From the NCBI RefSeq assembly GCF_002245495.1, contig NZ_NQJF01000012.1, forward strand, positions 62,001 through 126,000: a stretch of DNA of 64,000 bases. The letters run 5' to 3'. Both the position numbers and the translations under genes were made by a program. Under the pieces are notes generated by a model. The model searched no databases. It was not told the DNA's origin and saw only the letters and a list, made by a program, of their open reading frames with translations. Positions 16,198 to 25,474 of the stretch are shown here, one piece after another. Origin of the DNA: Oceanimonas baumannii. GTDB taxonomy: Bacteria > Pseudomonadota > Gammaproteobacteria > Enterobacterales > Aeromonadaceae. Each line of letters starts with the position of its first letter. The stretch's first letter is position 1.

Positions 16198-16716
16198 ATG
16201 AAAGTATCCGATAATGCAGTGGTGACACTGGACTTTACCGTCAGCAACGCCGATGGCGAGATTCTGGACACCACCGAAAACAAGCAGCCGCTGCAATACC
16301 TGCACGGTACCGGTTATCTGGTGGCTGGCCTTGAAAACCAGCTGGCCGGCAAGGTAGTAGGCGAAGATTTTGATGTTACCCTGACCCCGGATCAGGCTTA
16401 TGGTGATTACGACGAGGCGCTGGTGCAGTCTGTTCCCGGCGAGCTGTTTGACGGCATGGAAGTGTCGGAAGGTGACACCTTTGTGGCGGAGACCGATGAC
16501 GGTCAGCGTCCGGTGACCATTCTGGAAGTAGCCGAGGAATACGTAAAGGTAGACGGCAATCACCCGCTGGCAGGCATGACCCTGTGCTTCAAGGGCGTAG
16601 TGCGCGAAGTGCGCGAAGCCACCGAAGAAGAATTGGCCCATGGCCATGTTCATGGCGAACATGATCATGGCCATGAGCATGACCACGACGGCGGTTGCTG
16701 TGGCCACCACCACTAA
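16198..16716 (+). CDS. slyD: FKBP-type peptidyl-prolyl isomerase SlyD
   Basis: SlyD is a cytoplasmic prolyl isomerase and chaperone that also delivers nickel in E. coli. The 172-residue protein starts MKVSDNAVVTLDFTVSNADG. It has the FKBP halves flanking an insert-in-flap domain (GELFDGMEVSEGDTFVAE) and the NHPLAGMTLCFKGVVREVR block. The C-terminal tail is rich in His and Asp with a CCGHHH ending, fitting metal binding. I chose ATG 16198, the conserved start; the frame is open upstream but that part is not conserved. It is followed by a strong terminator shared with convergent slyX. Confidence 0.96.
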   Translation: MKVSDNAVVTLDFTVSNADGEILDTTENKQPLQYLHGTGYLVAGLENQLAGKVVGEDFDVTLTPDQAYGDYDEALVQSVPGELFDGMEVSEGDTFVAETDDGQRPVTILEVAEEYVKVDGNHPLAGMTLCFKGVVREVREATEEELAHGHVHGEHDHGHEHDHDGGCCGHHH

Positions 16717-16732
16717 GCGTGACACAAACAGA

Positions 16733-16757
16733 AAAAAAGGCGCTTCGGCGCCTTTTT
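16733..16757. terminator. Bidirectional terminator between slyD and slyX
   Basis: GGCGC (16739-16743), TTCG loop, GCGCC (16748-16752), flanked by an A-run before and five T after. It is symmetrical, so it can serve slyD on plus and slyX on minus. Confidence 0.9.
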
Positions 16758-16831
16758 GCGTTTTATCTGTCAGCGCTGCGTGACATTTAAGCGCGGGAGG
16801 CGGAAGTCGCTGTCTTTCCTGCTCCGTTCCG

Positions 16832-17050
16832 TCAGTAATGGGGCGGCGGGGTTTCTTCCGCCTGGCTGGCTATCTGGCCGGGTTGTATTTCCCTGAATTT
16901 CTTGCTGAGCAGGCTGAGCTGCTGTTTAAGACGGGCGATTTCGCCGCCCTGGGCGGTAATCTCTTGATTAAGCAGGTCGATGGTGTCGTCCTGAAAGGCC
17001 AGCCTGGTTTCCAGCTGCTCCAGTCGTTGCAGCAGTTCGTCATTCATCAT
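16832..17050 (-). CDS. slyX: SlyX family protein
   Basis: This 72-residue coiled-coil protein (LLQRLEQLETRLAFQDDTIDLLNQEI) ends with the family tail ETPPPHY. Its function is unknown. It starts at ATG 17050 or the next codon and overlaps the end of the WD40 lipoprotein gene by about 11 bases, so the two are probably translated from one mRNA. In E. coli slyX lies beside slyD and fkpA in the same way. Confidence 0.93.
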   Translation of the reverse strand: MMNDELLQRLEQLETRLAFQDDTIDLLNQEITAQGGEIARLKQQLSLLSKKFREIQPGQIASQAEETPPPHY

Positions 17051-18044
17051 GGTGTTCTCTGTTGGTTATGGTCCAGGTTTCCGCCAGGCCGGCAGAGCTG
17101 GCACTGTAAAGCTGGTCGGGTGCGGTAAAGGCAACACTATACACCATGGCACTGGCTGGCCTCAGCTGAGTGTGCAGTCCTACTTGCCATTGTTTCAGGT
17201 GAGCCCCATCGCTGAGTTGCCATAAATCCAGCCGGCGGGCAGTGCCGCCGGTGGCAAGACGATTCCGGGCGGCGTCAATGCGGGCGCTGACAAAGGTCTG
17301 ACCTCGGGCCGGTACCTCAAGCTGTGCCTGCAGCTCACCGCCGGGCAGGCGGTGTACTTGCCCTTGTCCCTGAGCATCGGCACTGAAGGCGTAACGCCCG
17401 CCCTGATCCAGAGTCACCAGATTGACACTGTTCTCATGCTGCCAGTCCGCCAGCATGGCAGCATTCTCTGTTTGCCAGAAAATCACCCTGCCATCCTGAC
17501 TGGCGCTTAAGGCATACTGGCCGTTGGCAGATAAATCCAGGCTGTTAATGACATCGTCATGACCGAGAAACAGCAGCCGGCGGCCGCTGTTCAGCTCCAC
17601 AAATTCCACCTCGCCGCTGTGGTAGCCCAGTAACAGTGCCTGGCCACTGTCGGCCAGCGACAAGGCCCGCAGGGTATGATCCAGGCTGTAAAATCCCAGG
17701 TTCCGGCCACTTTCCAGCGACCAGACTGCCACGGTTTGTTCAGTGGCGGTGGCAGCCGTGTGACCGTCAGGGCTGATGGCCAGCAAGACCACGGGATCGG
17801 TTTCTTTCCCCTGGTGCCACTGATACAACGGGGCTGCGTCGCCCTGCTGCCAGACCTGTACCGGACCATTGCCGGGGGCAACCAGGGTAAAATGGCCATT
17901 GGTCTGTGCTGCCAATATGCTGCCAGTGGAAAGCGGCTGACGGCTCAGGGGCGGCTCTGCAGAGTCACAACCGGAGAGGGTCAGGACAATGATTGCCGCA
18001 GCAACAAGGCTGGGGCGGTTTTTTGCCGAGAAAGGGTTTCGCAT
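17040..18044 (-). CDS. WD40-repeat lipoprotein
   Basis: The protein of about 334 residues has a lipoprotein signal ending LTLSGC (Cys about residue 26), so it should be anchored to a membrane facing the periplasm. The rest is a beta-propeller of WD40-like repeats, seen as repeated hydrophobic-xx-W or F endings: TVAVWSLESG, GEVEFVELNSG, GRVIFWQTEN, RRLDLWQLSDG, GLAETWTI. I start at ATG 18044; a TTG two codons earlier is possible. It overlaps slyX and is divergent from fkpA. E. coli lacks it at this site. The ligand or partner is unknown. Confidence 0.82.
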   Translation of the reverse strand: MRNPFSAKNRPSLVAAAIIVLTLSGCDSAEPPLSRQPLSTGSILAAQTNGHFTLVAPGNGPVQVWQQGDAAPLYQWHQGKETDPVVLLAISPDGHTAATATEQTVAVWSLESGRNLGFYSLDHTLRALSLADSGQALLLGYHSGEVEFVELNSGRRLLFLGHDDVINSLDLSANGQYALSASQDGRVIFWQTENAAMLADWQHENSVNLVTLDQGGRYAFSADAQGQGQVHRLPGGELQAQLEVPARGQTFVSARIDAARNRLATGGTARRLDLWQLSDGAHLKQWQVGLHTQLRPASAMVYSVAFTAPDQLYSASSAGLAETWTITNREHHDE

Positions 18045-18128
18045 GGACAAGTTGCAAGGTTAGTATAAATCCCTGAGTATAAGTCTCTCATTTTCCAAGG
18101 TGTCTGTGCACCCGATTCGGAGTTGATA

Positions 18129-19004
18129 ATGAAAAAGCTGTTACAGGTCAGTTTGCTGGCAACCGCCGTGATGGCGGGGTTAAGTGGTTGTAATGAAGAG
18201 CAGGCTGCCTCTGTGGCACCGGCAGACAAGGCTGCTCCGGCGGCAGAAAACGCCACTGCTGCTGAAAACAAAACCGCTGAAAATACAGTGGCACCGTCAG
18301 CCGAAGGTTCTGCGGAGCTGGGGAATTTCGAGGACAAGTCAGCCTATGCCATCGGTCTGTCTATGGGCCGTTACATCGGCTCTACCCTGGAGAAGCAGCA
18401 GGAGCTGGGGATCACGCTCAATAATGACGTTATTCTGCAGGGTGTAAAAGATGGCTTCGGTACCGATGCCAAAATGACCGAAGAGGAAGTCAAGCAGGCG
18501 CTGATGGATTACGACACTCATATCAACGAGCTGATCGAAACCAAATCCAAGGAAGAAGCTGCGGCCACGCTGAAAGAAGGTCAGGAGTTTCTGGAGAAAA
18601 ACGCCAAGCGTGACGGCGTTCAGGTCACCGAATCCGGCCTGCAATATGAAGTGCTGACCGATGCCGAAGGTGACAAGCCGGCGGCAGAAGATGTGGTGAC
18701 TGTGCATTACACCGGTACCCTGATTGACGGTACTACCTTTGACAGTTCGGTAGAGCGTGGTGAGCCCGCCAGCTTCCCGCTGAATCAGGTTATTCCGGGT
18801 TGGACTGAAGGTGTTCAGCTGATGCCGGTCGGTGCCAAGTACAAGTTCTTTATTCCCGCTGATCTGGCCTATGGTGAAACCGGTGCCGGTAGCATTCCCG
18901 GCAATGCCGTGCTGATTTTTGAAGTTGAGCTGCTGGAGATTGAAAAGGCGGCCGATGCAGAAGAAGCCGTTGCTGCGCAGAAGGAAGAAGCTACTCAACA
19001 GTAA
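18129..19004 (+). CDS. fkpA: FKBP-type peptidyl-prolyl isomerase FkpA (lipoprotein form)
   Basis: The 291-residue protein has the FkpA layout: an N-terminal dimerisation helix domain (KSAYAIGLSMGRYIGSTLEKQ) and a C-terminal FKBP domain with VVTVHYTGTLIDGTTFDSS, GWTEGVQLMPVGAKYKFFIP and LAYGETGAGSIPGN. It acts as a chaperone and prolyl isomerase in the periplasm. Unlike E. coli FkpA it has a lipobox, MAGLSGC, so it is probably membrane-anchored through Cys22. A low-complexity Ala/Glu linker follows. ATG 18129 is chosen over an upstream TTG. Its terminator lies inside the convergent GIY-YIG gene. Confidence 0.94.
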   Translation: MKKLLQVSLLATAVMAGLSGCNEEQAASVAPADKAAPAAENATAAENKTAENTVAPSAEGSAELGNFEDKSAYAIGLSMGRYIGSTLEKQQELGITLNNDVILQGVKDGFGTDAKMTEEEVKQALMDYDTHINELIETKSKEEAAATLKEGQEFLEKNAKRDGVQVTESGLQYEVLTDAEGDKPAAEDVVTVHYTGTLIDGTTFDSSVERGEPASFPLNQVIPGWTEGVQLMPVGAKYKFFIPADLAYGETGAGSIPGNAVLIFEVELLEIEKAADAEEAVAAQKEEATQQ

Positions 19005-19332
19005 TGATTGAGTCGGCACCGACGGTGCCGGATTGAGCAAGGAGCAATTGTTGCCAGCTTTCGGGCTGGGCCAGCAATTGCTCCTTTTGTTTTCTGGGCA
19101 AGCGCTTAAGCCGGTATTCCAGTTTCAGCGCGACAGACTTGCCGGCGACCGGTTGTTGCCAGACCAGCGTGGCGGGGCGACGTGCCCAGACATAGCGCGA
19201 GGCGCGCCCTCGTACTTCATTGTGTTCATGGCAGCGGCGGACGGGATCAAGTGTAATCCCTCCGTACAGGCTGTTATCCCGGCAGCGTAGCAGATAAAGG
19301 TACCATTGAGCGGTGAACGCAGCATCAGTCAT
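18991..19332 (-). CDS. GIY-YIG nuclease-fold protein (UPF0213, YhbQ-like)
   Basis: The 113-residue protein has the GIY-YIG core as WYLYLLRCRDNSLYGGIT, the conserved RRCHEHN block and a Glu in KLEYRLKRLPRKQKEQLL. Family members of this size are small single-domain nucleases of unclear role, not homing endonucleases. I chose ATG 19332 (MTDAAFTAQWYLYLL); the frame opens earlier but is not conserved there. Its 3' end overlaps the end of fkpA by 14 bases in opposite orientation. Confidence 0.88.
   Translation of the reverse strand: MTDAAFTAQWYLYLLRCRDNSLYGGITLDPVRRCHEHNEVRGRASRYVWARRPATLVWQQPVAGKSVALKLEYRLKRLPRKQKEQLLAQPESWQQLLLAQSGTVGADSIITVE
19039..19093 (+). terminator. fkpA terminator embedded in the convergent GIY-YIG gene
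   Basis: AAGGAGCAATTG (19039-19050) pairs perfectly with CAATTGCTCCTT (19075-19086). Inside, CCAGC (19054-19058) pairs with GCTGG (19065-19069). A T-rich tail TTTTGTTTT follows. It is 35 bases after the fkpA stop and lies wholly inside the coding sequence of the opposite-strand gene. Confidence 0.85.
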
Positions 19333-19385
19333 GGAATGGGTTACAATCGAAACGTGAATGTCAGCAAATGCTAACGGGGTTTGGT

Positions 19386-20096
19386 ATGAAAGCAAATGGA
19401 AACGGTCAGGCAGCACTGCTGGGCGGGCTTATCGCTCTTGGCCTGATATGGGGTGGCAGCTATCTGAAGGATGCTGTGCAAATCTGGAAGCAGTCTGATC
19501 GGGTGGTGTCGGTCAAGGGCCTGGCTGAGCGGGAGGTGCAGGCGGATCTGGTGTTATGGCCGCTCAGCTTTTCGGTGTCGGCCGATAGTCTGGAAAGTCT
19601 TTACACTGCCATTGATAAAGACAGAAATAACATTACCGGGTTTTTATTACAGCAGGGTTTTGAGCAAAGCGAACTGAGCTTTTCCGCGCCAGTGGTGAAT
19701 GATGTCTGGGCCAATCAGTATGGTCAGCAGCGGGCACCTCAGCGCTATCGTGCTGATGCCGTGTTGCTGGTACGCAGCCACAAGGTTGCACTGGTTAAAA
19801 ATGCGCAGCCAGCGGTGGCCGGGCTGGTGAGCCAGGGGGTCTTGCTGACCCAGAACTATGAGCATAAAACCCAGTATATTTTTACCGGCCTCAACGATAT
19901 TAAACCCGACATGATCGCTGACGCAACGGCCAATGCCAGGGAAGCGGCCCGCCAGTTTGCCAGTGATGCCGATGCTCAGGTGGGTGGTATCCGCTCGGCT
20001 CAGCAGGGCTATTTTTCCATTACCGATCTGGACAGTTATACACCCGAAATTAAGAAAATCCGGGTTGTGACCAGTGTGGAATACTTGCTGGAATGA
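19386..20096 (+). CDS. SIMPL domain-containing protein (YggE-like)
   Basis: The 236-residue protein has one N-terminal hydrophobic segment (LLGGLIALGLIWGGSYL) that acts as a signal or anchor, then the SIMPL/DUF541 pattern: VVSVKGLAEREVQADLVLWPLSFSV, a middle EQSELSFSAPVVND, and a C-terminal REAARQFASDADAQVGGI with VTSVEYLLE. Family members are periplasmic or envelope proteins of poorly defined role, often linked to oxidative stress. ATG 19386 is chosen because the conserved region starts just after it. Confidence 0.87.
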   Translation: MKANGNGQAALLGGLIALGLIWGGSYLKDAVQIWKQSDRVVSVKGLAEREVQADLVLWPLSFSVSADSLESLYTAIDKDRNNITGFLLQQGFEQSELSFSAPVVNDVWANQYGQQRAPQRYRADAVLLVRSHKVALVKNAQPAVAGLVSQGVLLTQNYEHKTQYIFTGLNDIKPDMIADATANAREAARQFASDADAQVGGIRSAQQGYFSITDLDSYTPEIKKIRVVTSVEYLLE

Positions 20097-20097
20097 G

Positions 20098-20529
20098 TCA
20101 GTTAACCTCAAGTTTCCGCTGCTGCGGCGGATAACACAGGCCGTATCCGCAGCCCTGATAATGCAGCATCAGATGGCCATCAGAGGAGCCGTTCAACAAG
20201 GGCAATTCCAGTGCAAGCTGCTCGCGGTAAACCTGGCTTTTACCGAAATACTCGTCTTCATAAGGTTCTCCGGCGGGCAATTGCCATTGACCCAGTGCGA
20301 GGCCTTCCGGTTCAATGTGCAGCTTGTCGCGATACAGGTAGGCACCGGGGGCGATATCAATATTCAGCTGCAGGGCGTGTTGATGGCGTTCCAAGCTGAC
20401 GGCAAAGGCCTCGTCTACCGTCATAATGTGGTCTTCGGGCGGTGCTGACACAGTTAAATGCTTCAGTGCAAAAGGGGCCAGTATCAGTAATAATCCGGCC
20501 ATAGCGGCAATAAACAAGGCAGGTTTCAA
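20098..20529 (-). CDS. Membrane-anchored DsbD-alpha-like domain protein
   Basis: The 143-residue protein consists of one N-terminal membrane segment (LFIAAMAGLLLILAPFAL) and a domain matching the N-terminal periplasmic domain of DsbD: GAYLYRDKLHIEPEG, YEDEYFGKSQVYREQL and the active-site-like YQGCGYGLCYPP. Full DsbD continues into eight membrane helices and a thioredoxin domain; here the gene stops. It could receive or pass on electrons to periplasmic thiol proteins. I propose TTG 20529 as start because AGGAG lies about six bases before it; an ATG at 20595 has no ribosome binding site. Confidence 0.82.
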   Translation of the reverse strand: MKPALFIAAMAGLLLILAPFALKHLTVSAPPEDHIMTVDEAFAVSLERHQHALQLNIDIAPGAYLYRDKLHIEPEGLALGQWQLPAGEPYEDEYFGKSQVYREQLALELPLLNGSSDGHLMLHYQGCGYGLCYPPQQRKLEVN

Positions 20530-20639
20530 AATATGTCTCCTGTGGCCGGCTGAATATCGGCATTTGAAAAAGGGGTTGCACGTCCCCATTTGCATTAACT
20601 TGACCCATTGTAAGCCGTTAACGGCAAAAAGAGGTGATT

Positions 20640-21116
20640 GTGGGCAGAATACTGTTATTTTTTATTGGTGCCGGCTTGCTCGAAATTTTCGTGTTTATCG
20701 AGGTGGGCTCGGCCATCGGTGCCTGGAGCACCATCGCCCTGATCCTGCTGACGGCCATTATCGGCCTCAGTCTGGTGCGTATTCAGGGCCTGCAAACCCT
20801 GATGGAAGCTCAGCAAAAAGTTAATCGTGGCGAAACACCCGCCCGGGAAATGGTCTCTGGCATGATGCTGGCGTTGAGTGGCGTACTGTTGCTGTTGCCG
20901 GGGTTTGTGACCGACTTTGCCGGTGTATTACTGTTGTTGCCGCCGGTTCGTACCGCCTTGGCCGATCGTTTTCTGTCCCGGGCACATGTCCGTGGCGATA
21001 AGGGCCACACCTTCAGTGCTGAATATTACTATCACACCGAAACTCGTATCCATGAGGATGACGATCGCAAAGGCATCACCTTTGAAGGTGAAGCCGAGCG
21101 CAAAGACGAGAAGTAA
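20640..21116 (+). CDS. fxsA: FxsA family membrane protein
   Basis: The 158-residue protein has three to four hydrophobic segments at the N-terminus (RILLFFIGAGLLEIFVFIEV, WSTIALILLTAIIGLSL, MLALSGVLLLLPGFVTDFAG) and a charged cytoplasmic tail. FxsA is known in E. coli for relieving exclusion of phage T7 by the F plasmid when overproduced; its normal role is unclear. GTG 20640 has GAGG about five bases upstream; GTG 20634 is an alternative. It lies upstream of groESL, as in E. coli. Confidence 0.9.
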   Translation: MGRILLFFIGAGLLEIFVFIEVGSAIGAWSTIALILLTAIIGLSLVRIQGLQTLMEAQQKVNRGETPAREMVSGMMLALSGVLLLLPGFVTDFAGVLLLLPPVRTALADRFLSRAHVRGDKGHTFSAEYYYHTETRIHEDDDRKGITFEGEAERKDEK

Positions 21117-21233
21117 CCTCCCTTGGGGAGCCGGAAGCGATACATGGTGTTTGCTGGTGAGGGCCGTGCGCAATACTCGGCCCATGAATTGGTTGGTAAA
21201 AAGTCACAGTCCTGAGCTCTGTTTCTCCAGTTG

Positions 21234-22586
21234 TTAACTCAGCGGGTGGCGAATACGCCAGGGAAATCGCCGCCAGGCATACAGACAGGCAAGCGTGCCT
21301 GCCAGCAGATTGGCCAGCAGGATGCCGGTAAAAATCCCTTCGGCACCGGCCATTCCGGCACCCAGCCAGGCCAGCGGTAACAGCAGGCCAAACAGACGCA
21401 GACCGTTTAACATCAGTGAAATGACCGACACCCGCAGACCGTTCAGTGCGGCTCCCAGCAACATAAAGCAGCCCTGTAAGCCATAACTTAGCGGCACCAG
21501 TCGCAAATATTGCTGCAACAGTGCACTGACGTCCGGACTGTCGGTGAACCATTCTGCAATCCGGGGTGCCAGCAACCACAGCACCATAAACACAACCAGC
21601 TGGAATATCAGTGCAAAGCGCATGGCCAGCAGCAGGCCGTGACGGCTGCGCTCATGCTGACCCGCACCGGTGTTCTGGGAAATAAAGGGAGCCAGCACCG
21701 AGCTCAGAGCCATCATCACAATCAGTACCACGGCTTCAATCCGTGAGGCGGCACCGTATGCGGCCACGGTTTCGTTGCCAAAATCCGCCAGCAGTAGCAT
21801 CAGCAGCGCGGTGGCGACCGGGTTCAAGACGCTGGTAAAAGAAGCGGGAATGGCTACGTGTAACAGCTGACGCCAGTGCGCCAGCATCTGGCGAAAAGCC
21901 GGAGGTTGCCAGCTCAGCAGCTGTTCCCTGTGCTGCAATAAATACAGGGCGACCACCATGGCCATCAGCCAGGAGAGGGCCGAGGAAATGGCAGCACCGC
22001 GAATGCCGAGGGCCGGAAACGGGCCCAGGCCAAAAATCAGTAAGGGATCCAGCACACCATTTACCAGTCCGGCCACCAGCATCACCAGCCCCGGTGTTTT
22101 GGTATCTCCGGTCGCGCGAATTGCCGCATTGCATACCATGGGCACGATCAGCATGGGAGAGGCGGCATACCAGACCACCATGTAATCCTTAATCAGGGGG
22201 ATTAATTCAGGGCCGGCACCCAGCAAGGCAAACAATATATCCATGCTTGCCAGGCCCAGGCCCGACAAGCCGGCAATCAACAGCAATGACAGCAGCAGGC
22301 TGTTGCTGGTAAAGCGGGCGGCTTGTCCATGCTGGCCAGCTCCCAGGGCCTGGCCCAGACTGGCCGACAGGCCGGCACCCAGCCCCATGGCCAGGGAAGT
22401 CACCACAAAGGTGACCGGAAAGGTAAAAGTCACCGCCGCCAGCGGCTCTGTTCCCAGCAGGCCAATAAAAAAGGTATCAACCAGATTGAACGCCAGGATT
22501 GCTACTATGCCCAGCGCCATGGGGCCGGTCATGCGTGCCAGTTTGGGACCGATGGGAGCAGTGAGCAGAGAGTTGGTGCGTTCCAA
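21234..22586 (-). CDS. MATE-family multidrug/Na+ antiporter
   Basis: The 450-residue protein has twelve predicted membrane segments in two homologous halves. It shows MATE features such as MALGIVAILAFNLVDTFFIGLLG near the start, MVCNAAIRATGDTKTPG, and QGCFMLLGAALNGL in the second half. It probably exports cationic drugs or metabolites using an ion gradient. The frame is open upstream to 22718, but that part would cover the groES heat-shock promoter. I chose TTG 22586, which has AAAGG about eight bases before it and starts just before the conserved region. E. coli has yjeH at this site. Confidence 0.85.
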   Translation of the reverse strand: MERTNSLLTAPIGPKLARMTGPMALGIVAILAFNLVDTFFIGLLGTEPLAAVTFTFPVTFVVTSLAMGLGAGLSASLGQALGAGQHGQAARFTSNSLLLSLLLIAGLSGLGLASMDILFALLGAGPELIPLIKDYMVVWYAASPMLIVPMVCNAAIRATGDTKTPGLVMLVAGLVNGVLDPLLIFGLGPFPALGIRGAAISSALSWLMAMVVALYLLQHREQLLSWQPPAFRQMLAHWRQLLHVAIPASFTSVLNPVATALLMLLLADFGNETVAAYGAASRIEAVVLIVMMALSSVLAPFISQNTGAGQHERSRHGLLLAMRFALIFQLVVFMVLWLLAPRIAEWFTDSPDVSALLQQYLRLVPLSYGLQGCFMLLGAALNGLRVSVISLMLNGLRLFGLLLPLAWLGAGMAGAEGIFTGILLANLLAGTLACLYAWRRFPWRIRHPLS

Positions 22587-22680
22587 AAAATAACCTTTGT
22601 GTTGCGGGCGCAGGCCGGAAACATGGCGGCCATGATAACGCCGCTGGTACATGGATTTTAAAAAATTTTTTCCTTGACCT

Positions 22681-22709
22681 CTTGAAGGCCGGAAATGCGC
22701 TCCCATATA
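22681..22709 (+). promoter_or_regulatory. Sigma-32 heat-shock promoter of groESL
   Basis: A -35 element CTTGAA (22681-22686), 15 bases, then a -10 element CCCATATA (22702-22709) match the sigma-32 consensus. Transcription would start near 22717, leaving a leader of about 68 bases before groES. No CIRCE inverted repeat is visible. Confidence 0.85.
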
Positions 22710-22784
22710 GGAAGTCAACGGAACAAGTATCGGCCTTTGGCCGTTTATCTAACAAGGTAACAAAACTCACCAGGAGAGTTATCG

Positions 22785-23078
22785 ATGAACATTCGTCCAT
22801 TGCATGATCGCGTTATTATCAAGCGTATTGAAGCCGAGGCCAAGTCGGCCGGCGGTATCGTTCTTACCGGCTCTGCCGCAGAGAAATCCACTCGTGGAGA
22901 AGTACTGGCAGTGGGTAATGGCCGCACGCTGGACAACGGTGAAGTGAAAGCCATGTCTGTAAAGGTCGGTGACAAGGTGATCTTTAACGAAGGGTTTGGC
23001 GTTAAAACCGAGAAGCTGGACGGTCAGGAAGTACTGATCCTGTCTGAAGGCGACATTCTCGCTATCGTCGAAGAATAA
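22785..23078 (+). CDS. groES: Co-chaperonin GroES
   Basis: The 97-residue protein starts [14 protein letters not shown]. It contains the mobile loop [20 protein letters not shown] and ends [15 protein letters not shown]. It caps the GroEL ring to enclose folding substrates. AGGAGAG lies before ATG 22785. It is the first gene of the groESL operon, driven by a sigma-32 promoter. Confidence 0.98.
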   Translation: MNIRPLHDRVIIKRIEAEAKSAGGIVLTGSAAEKSTRGEVLAVGNGRTLDNGEVKAMSVKVGDKVIFNEGFGVKTEKLDGQEVLILSEGDILAIVEE

Positions 23079-23107
23079 TCCGGTTCATCCACTTTTAAGG
23101 AAGATAA

Positions 23108-24757
<1,650 letters not shown>

Positions 24758-24791
24758 TTTAAATCACACTATTGCCTTTCAGGCTATCCTC

Positions 24792-24827
24792 AAAAAGCCG
24801 GACCGAAAGGTCCGGCTTTTTTTATTT
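24792..24827 (+). terminator. Rho-independent terminator of groESL
   Basis: AAAAAGCCGGACC (24792-24804) pairs with GGTCCGGCTTTTT (24809-24821) around GAAA, followed by more T. Confidence 0.95.
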
Positions 24828-24976
24828 AATGTGCTTCAGGTACCGGTCTTTCAATTACACTTCGGTGACACGAAATGTTTTGGGTATGATGACAGCCTTA
24901 TCTTGATGGGGGCCGATGAGCCTTTGTAGTTTTCAGGATCTGCCGGCAGCGGCCGCTGCGGCCTAAGGAACGCACT

Positions 24977-25474
24977 ATGAAGCGCATTAGCGTCATTATT
25001 CTGTGCCTGATGTCATGGGCAGCCCGGGCGGGCGAACCGGTTATACTGACCATTTCCGGCAACATCGAAAAAGATGGCCATCATTATGAGCAAGTTGAAT
25101 ATACACTGTCTCAGTTGCAGGCGTTGCCGCAAAAAGAAATGGCCATCCTTCACCCCTGGTCCCGGCAGTTTCACACCTATAAGGGGCCGGATCTGTCTGT
25201 ACTGCTCCAGAGACTGTTTTCCGGAGAGCGGATTAAAACGATTTACCTGCAGGCGCTGAACGGATTCAGTGTGGCTGCAAACTGGCAGGAACTGGCACCT
25301 TATCACCCGATACTGGCCTGGAGTGAAGATGAAAAGGTGATGAGCAGACGCGGTAAAGGACCGCTGTGGCTGATGCTGCCCTACGACACTCTGTCCGAGC
25401 TGCAGCAGGCGGAGTTTCTGCATTATATGACCTGGCAGCTCAGCCACATTACGGTAAGAACGGAACCCCTGTGA
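24977..25474 (+). CDS. Periplasmic SUOX-fold (molybdopterin-oxidoreductase-like) protein without metal-ligand cysteine
   Basis: The 165-residue protein starts with a signal peptide (KRISVIILCLMSWAARA). The mature part resembles the sulfite-oxidase molybdopterin domain (VILTISGNI, YTLSQLQALPQKEM, YKGPDLSVLLQRLF, IYLQALNGFSVAANWQEL). The mature chain contains no cysteine at all, so it cannot hold molybdenum in the usual way and is more likely a ligand-binding or structural relative. Such small proteins occur beside GGDEF/EAL or sensor-kinase genes in marine bacteria. Its stop overlaps the start of the GGDEF-EAL gene by four bases, so the two are coupled. Role: inferred periplasmic partner of that membrane protein. 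Confidence 0.75.
   Translation: MKRISVIILCLMSWAARAGEPVILTISGNIEKDGHHYEQVEYTLSQLQALPQKEMAILHPWSRQFHTYKGPDLSVLLQRLFSGERIKTIYLQALNGFSVAANWQELAPYHPILAWSEDEKVMSRRGKGPLWLMLPYDTLSELQQAEFLHYMTWQLSHITVRTEPL

Noticed and set aside
18991-19332. GIY-YIG protein as a homing or mobile-intron endonuclease
   Set aside because: It is a 113-residue single-domain UPF0213-type protein with no DNA-binding extension, intron or inserted host gene.
24946-24962. CAGCGGCCGCTG palindrome upstream of the SUOX-fold gene as an operator
   Set aside because: A 12-base GC palindrome in GC-rich DNA is weak evidence and it lies within the likely leader without a matched second site.
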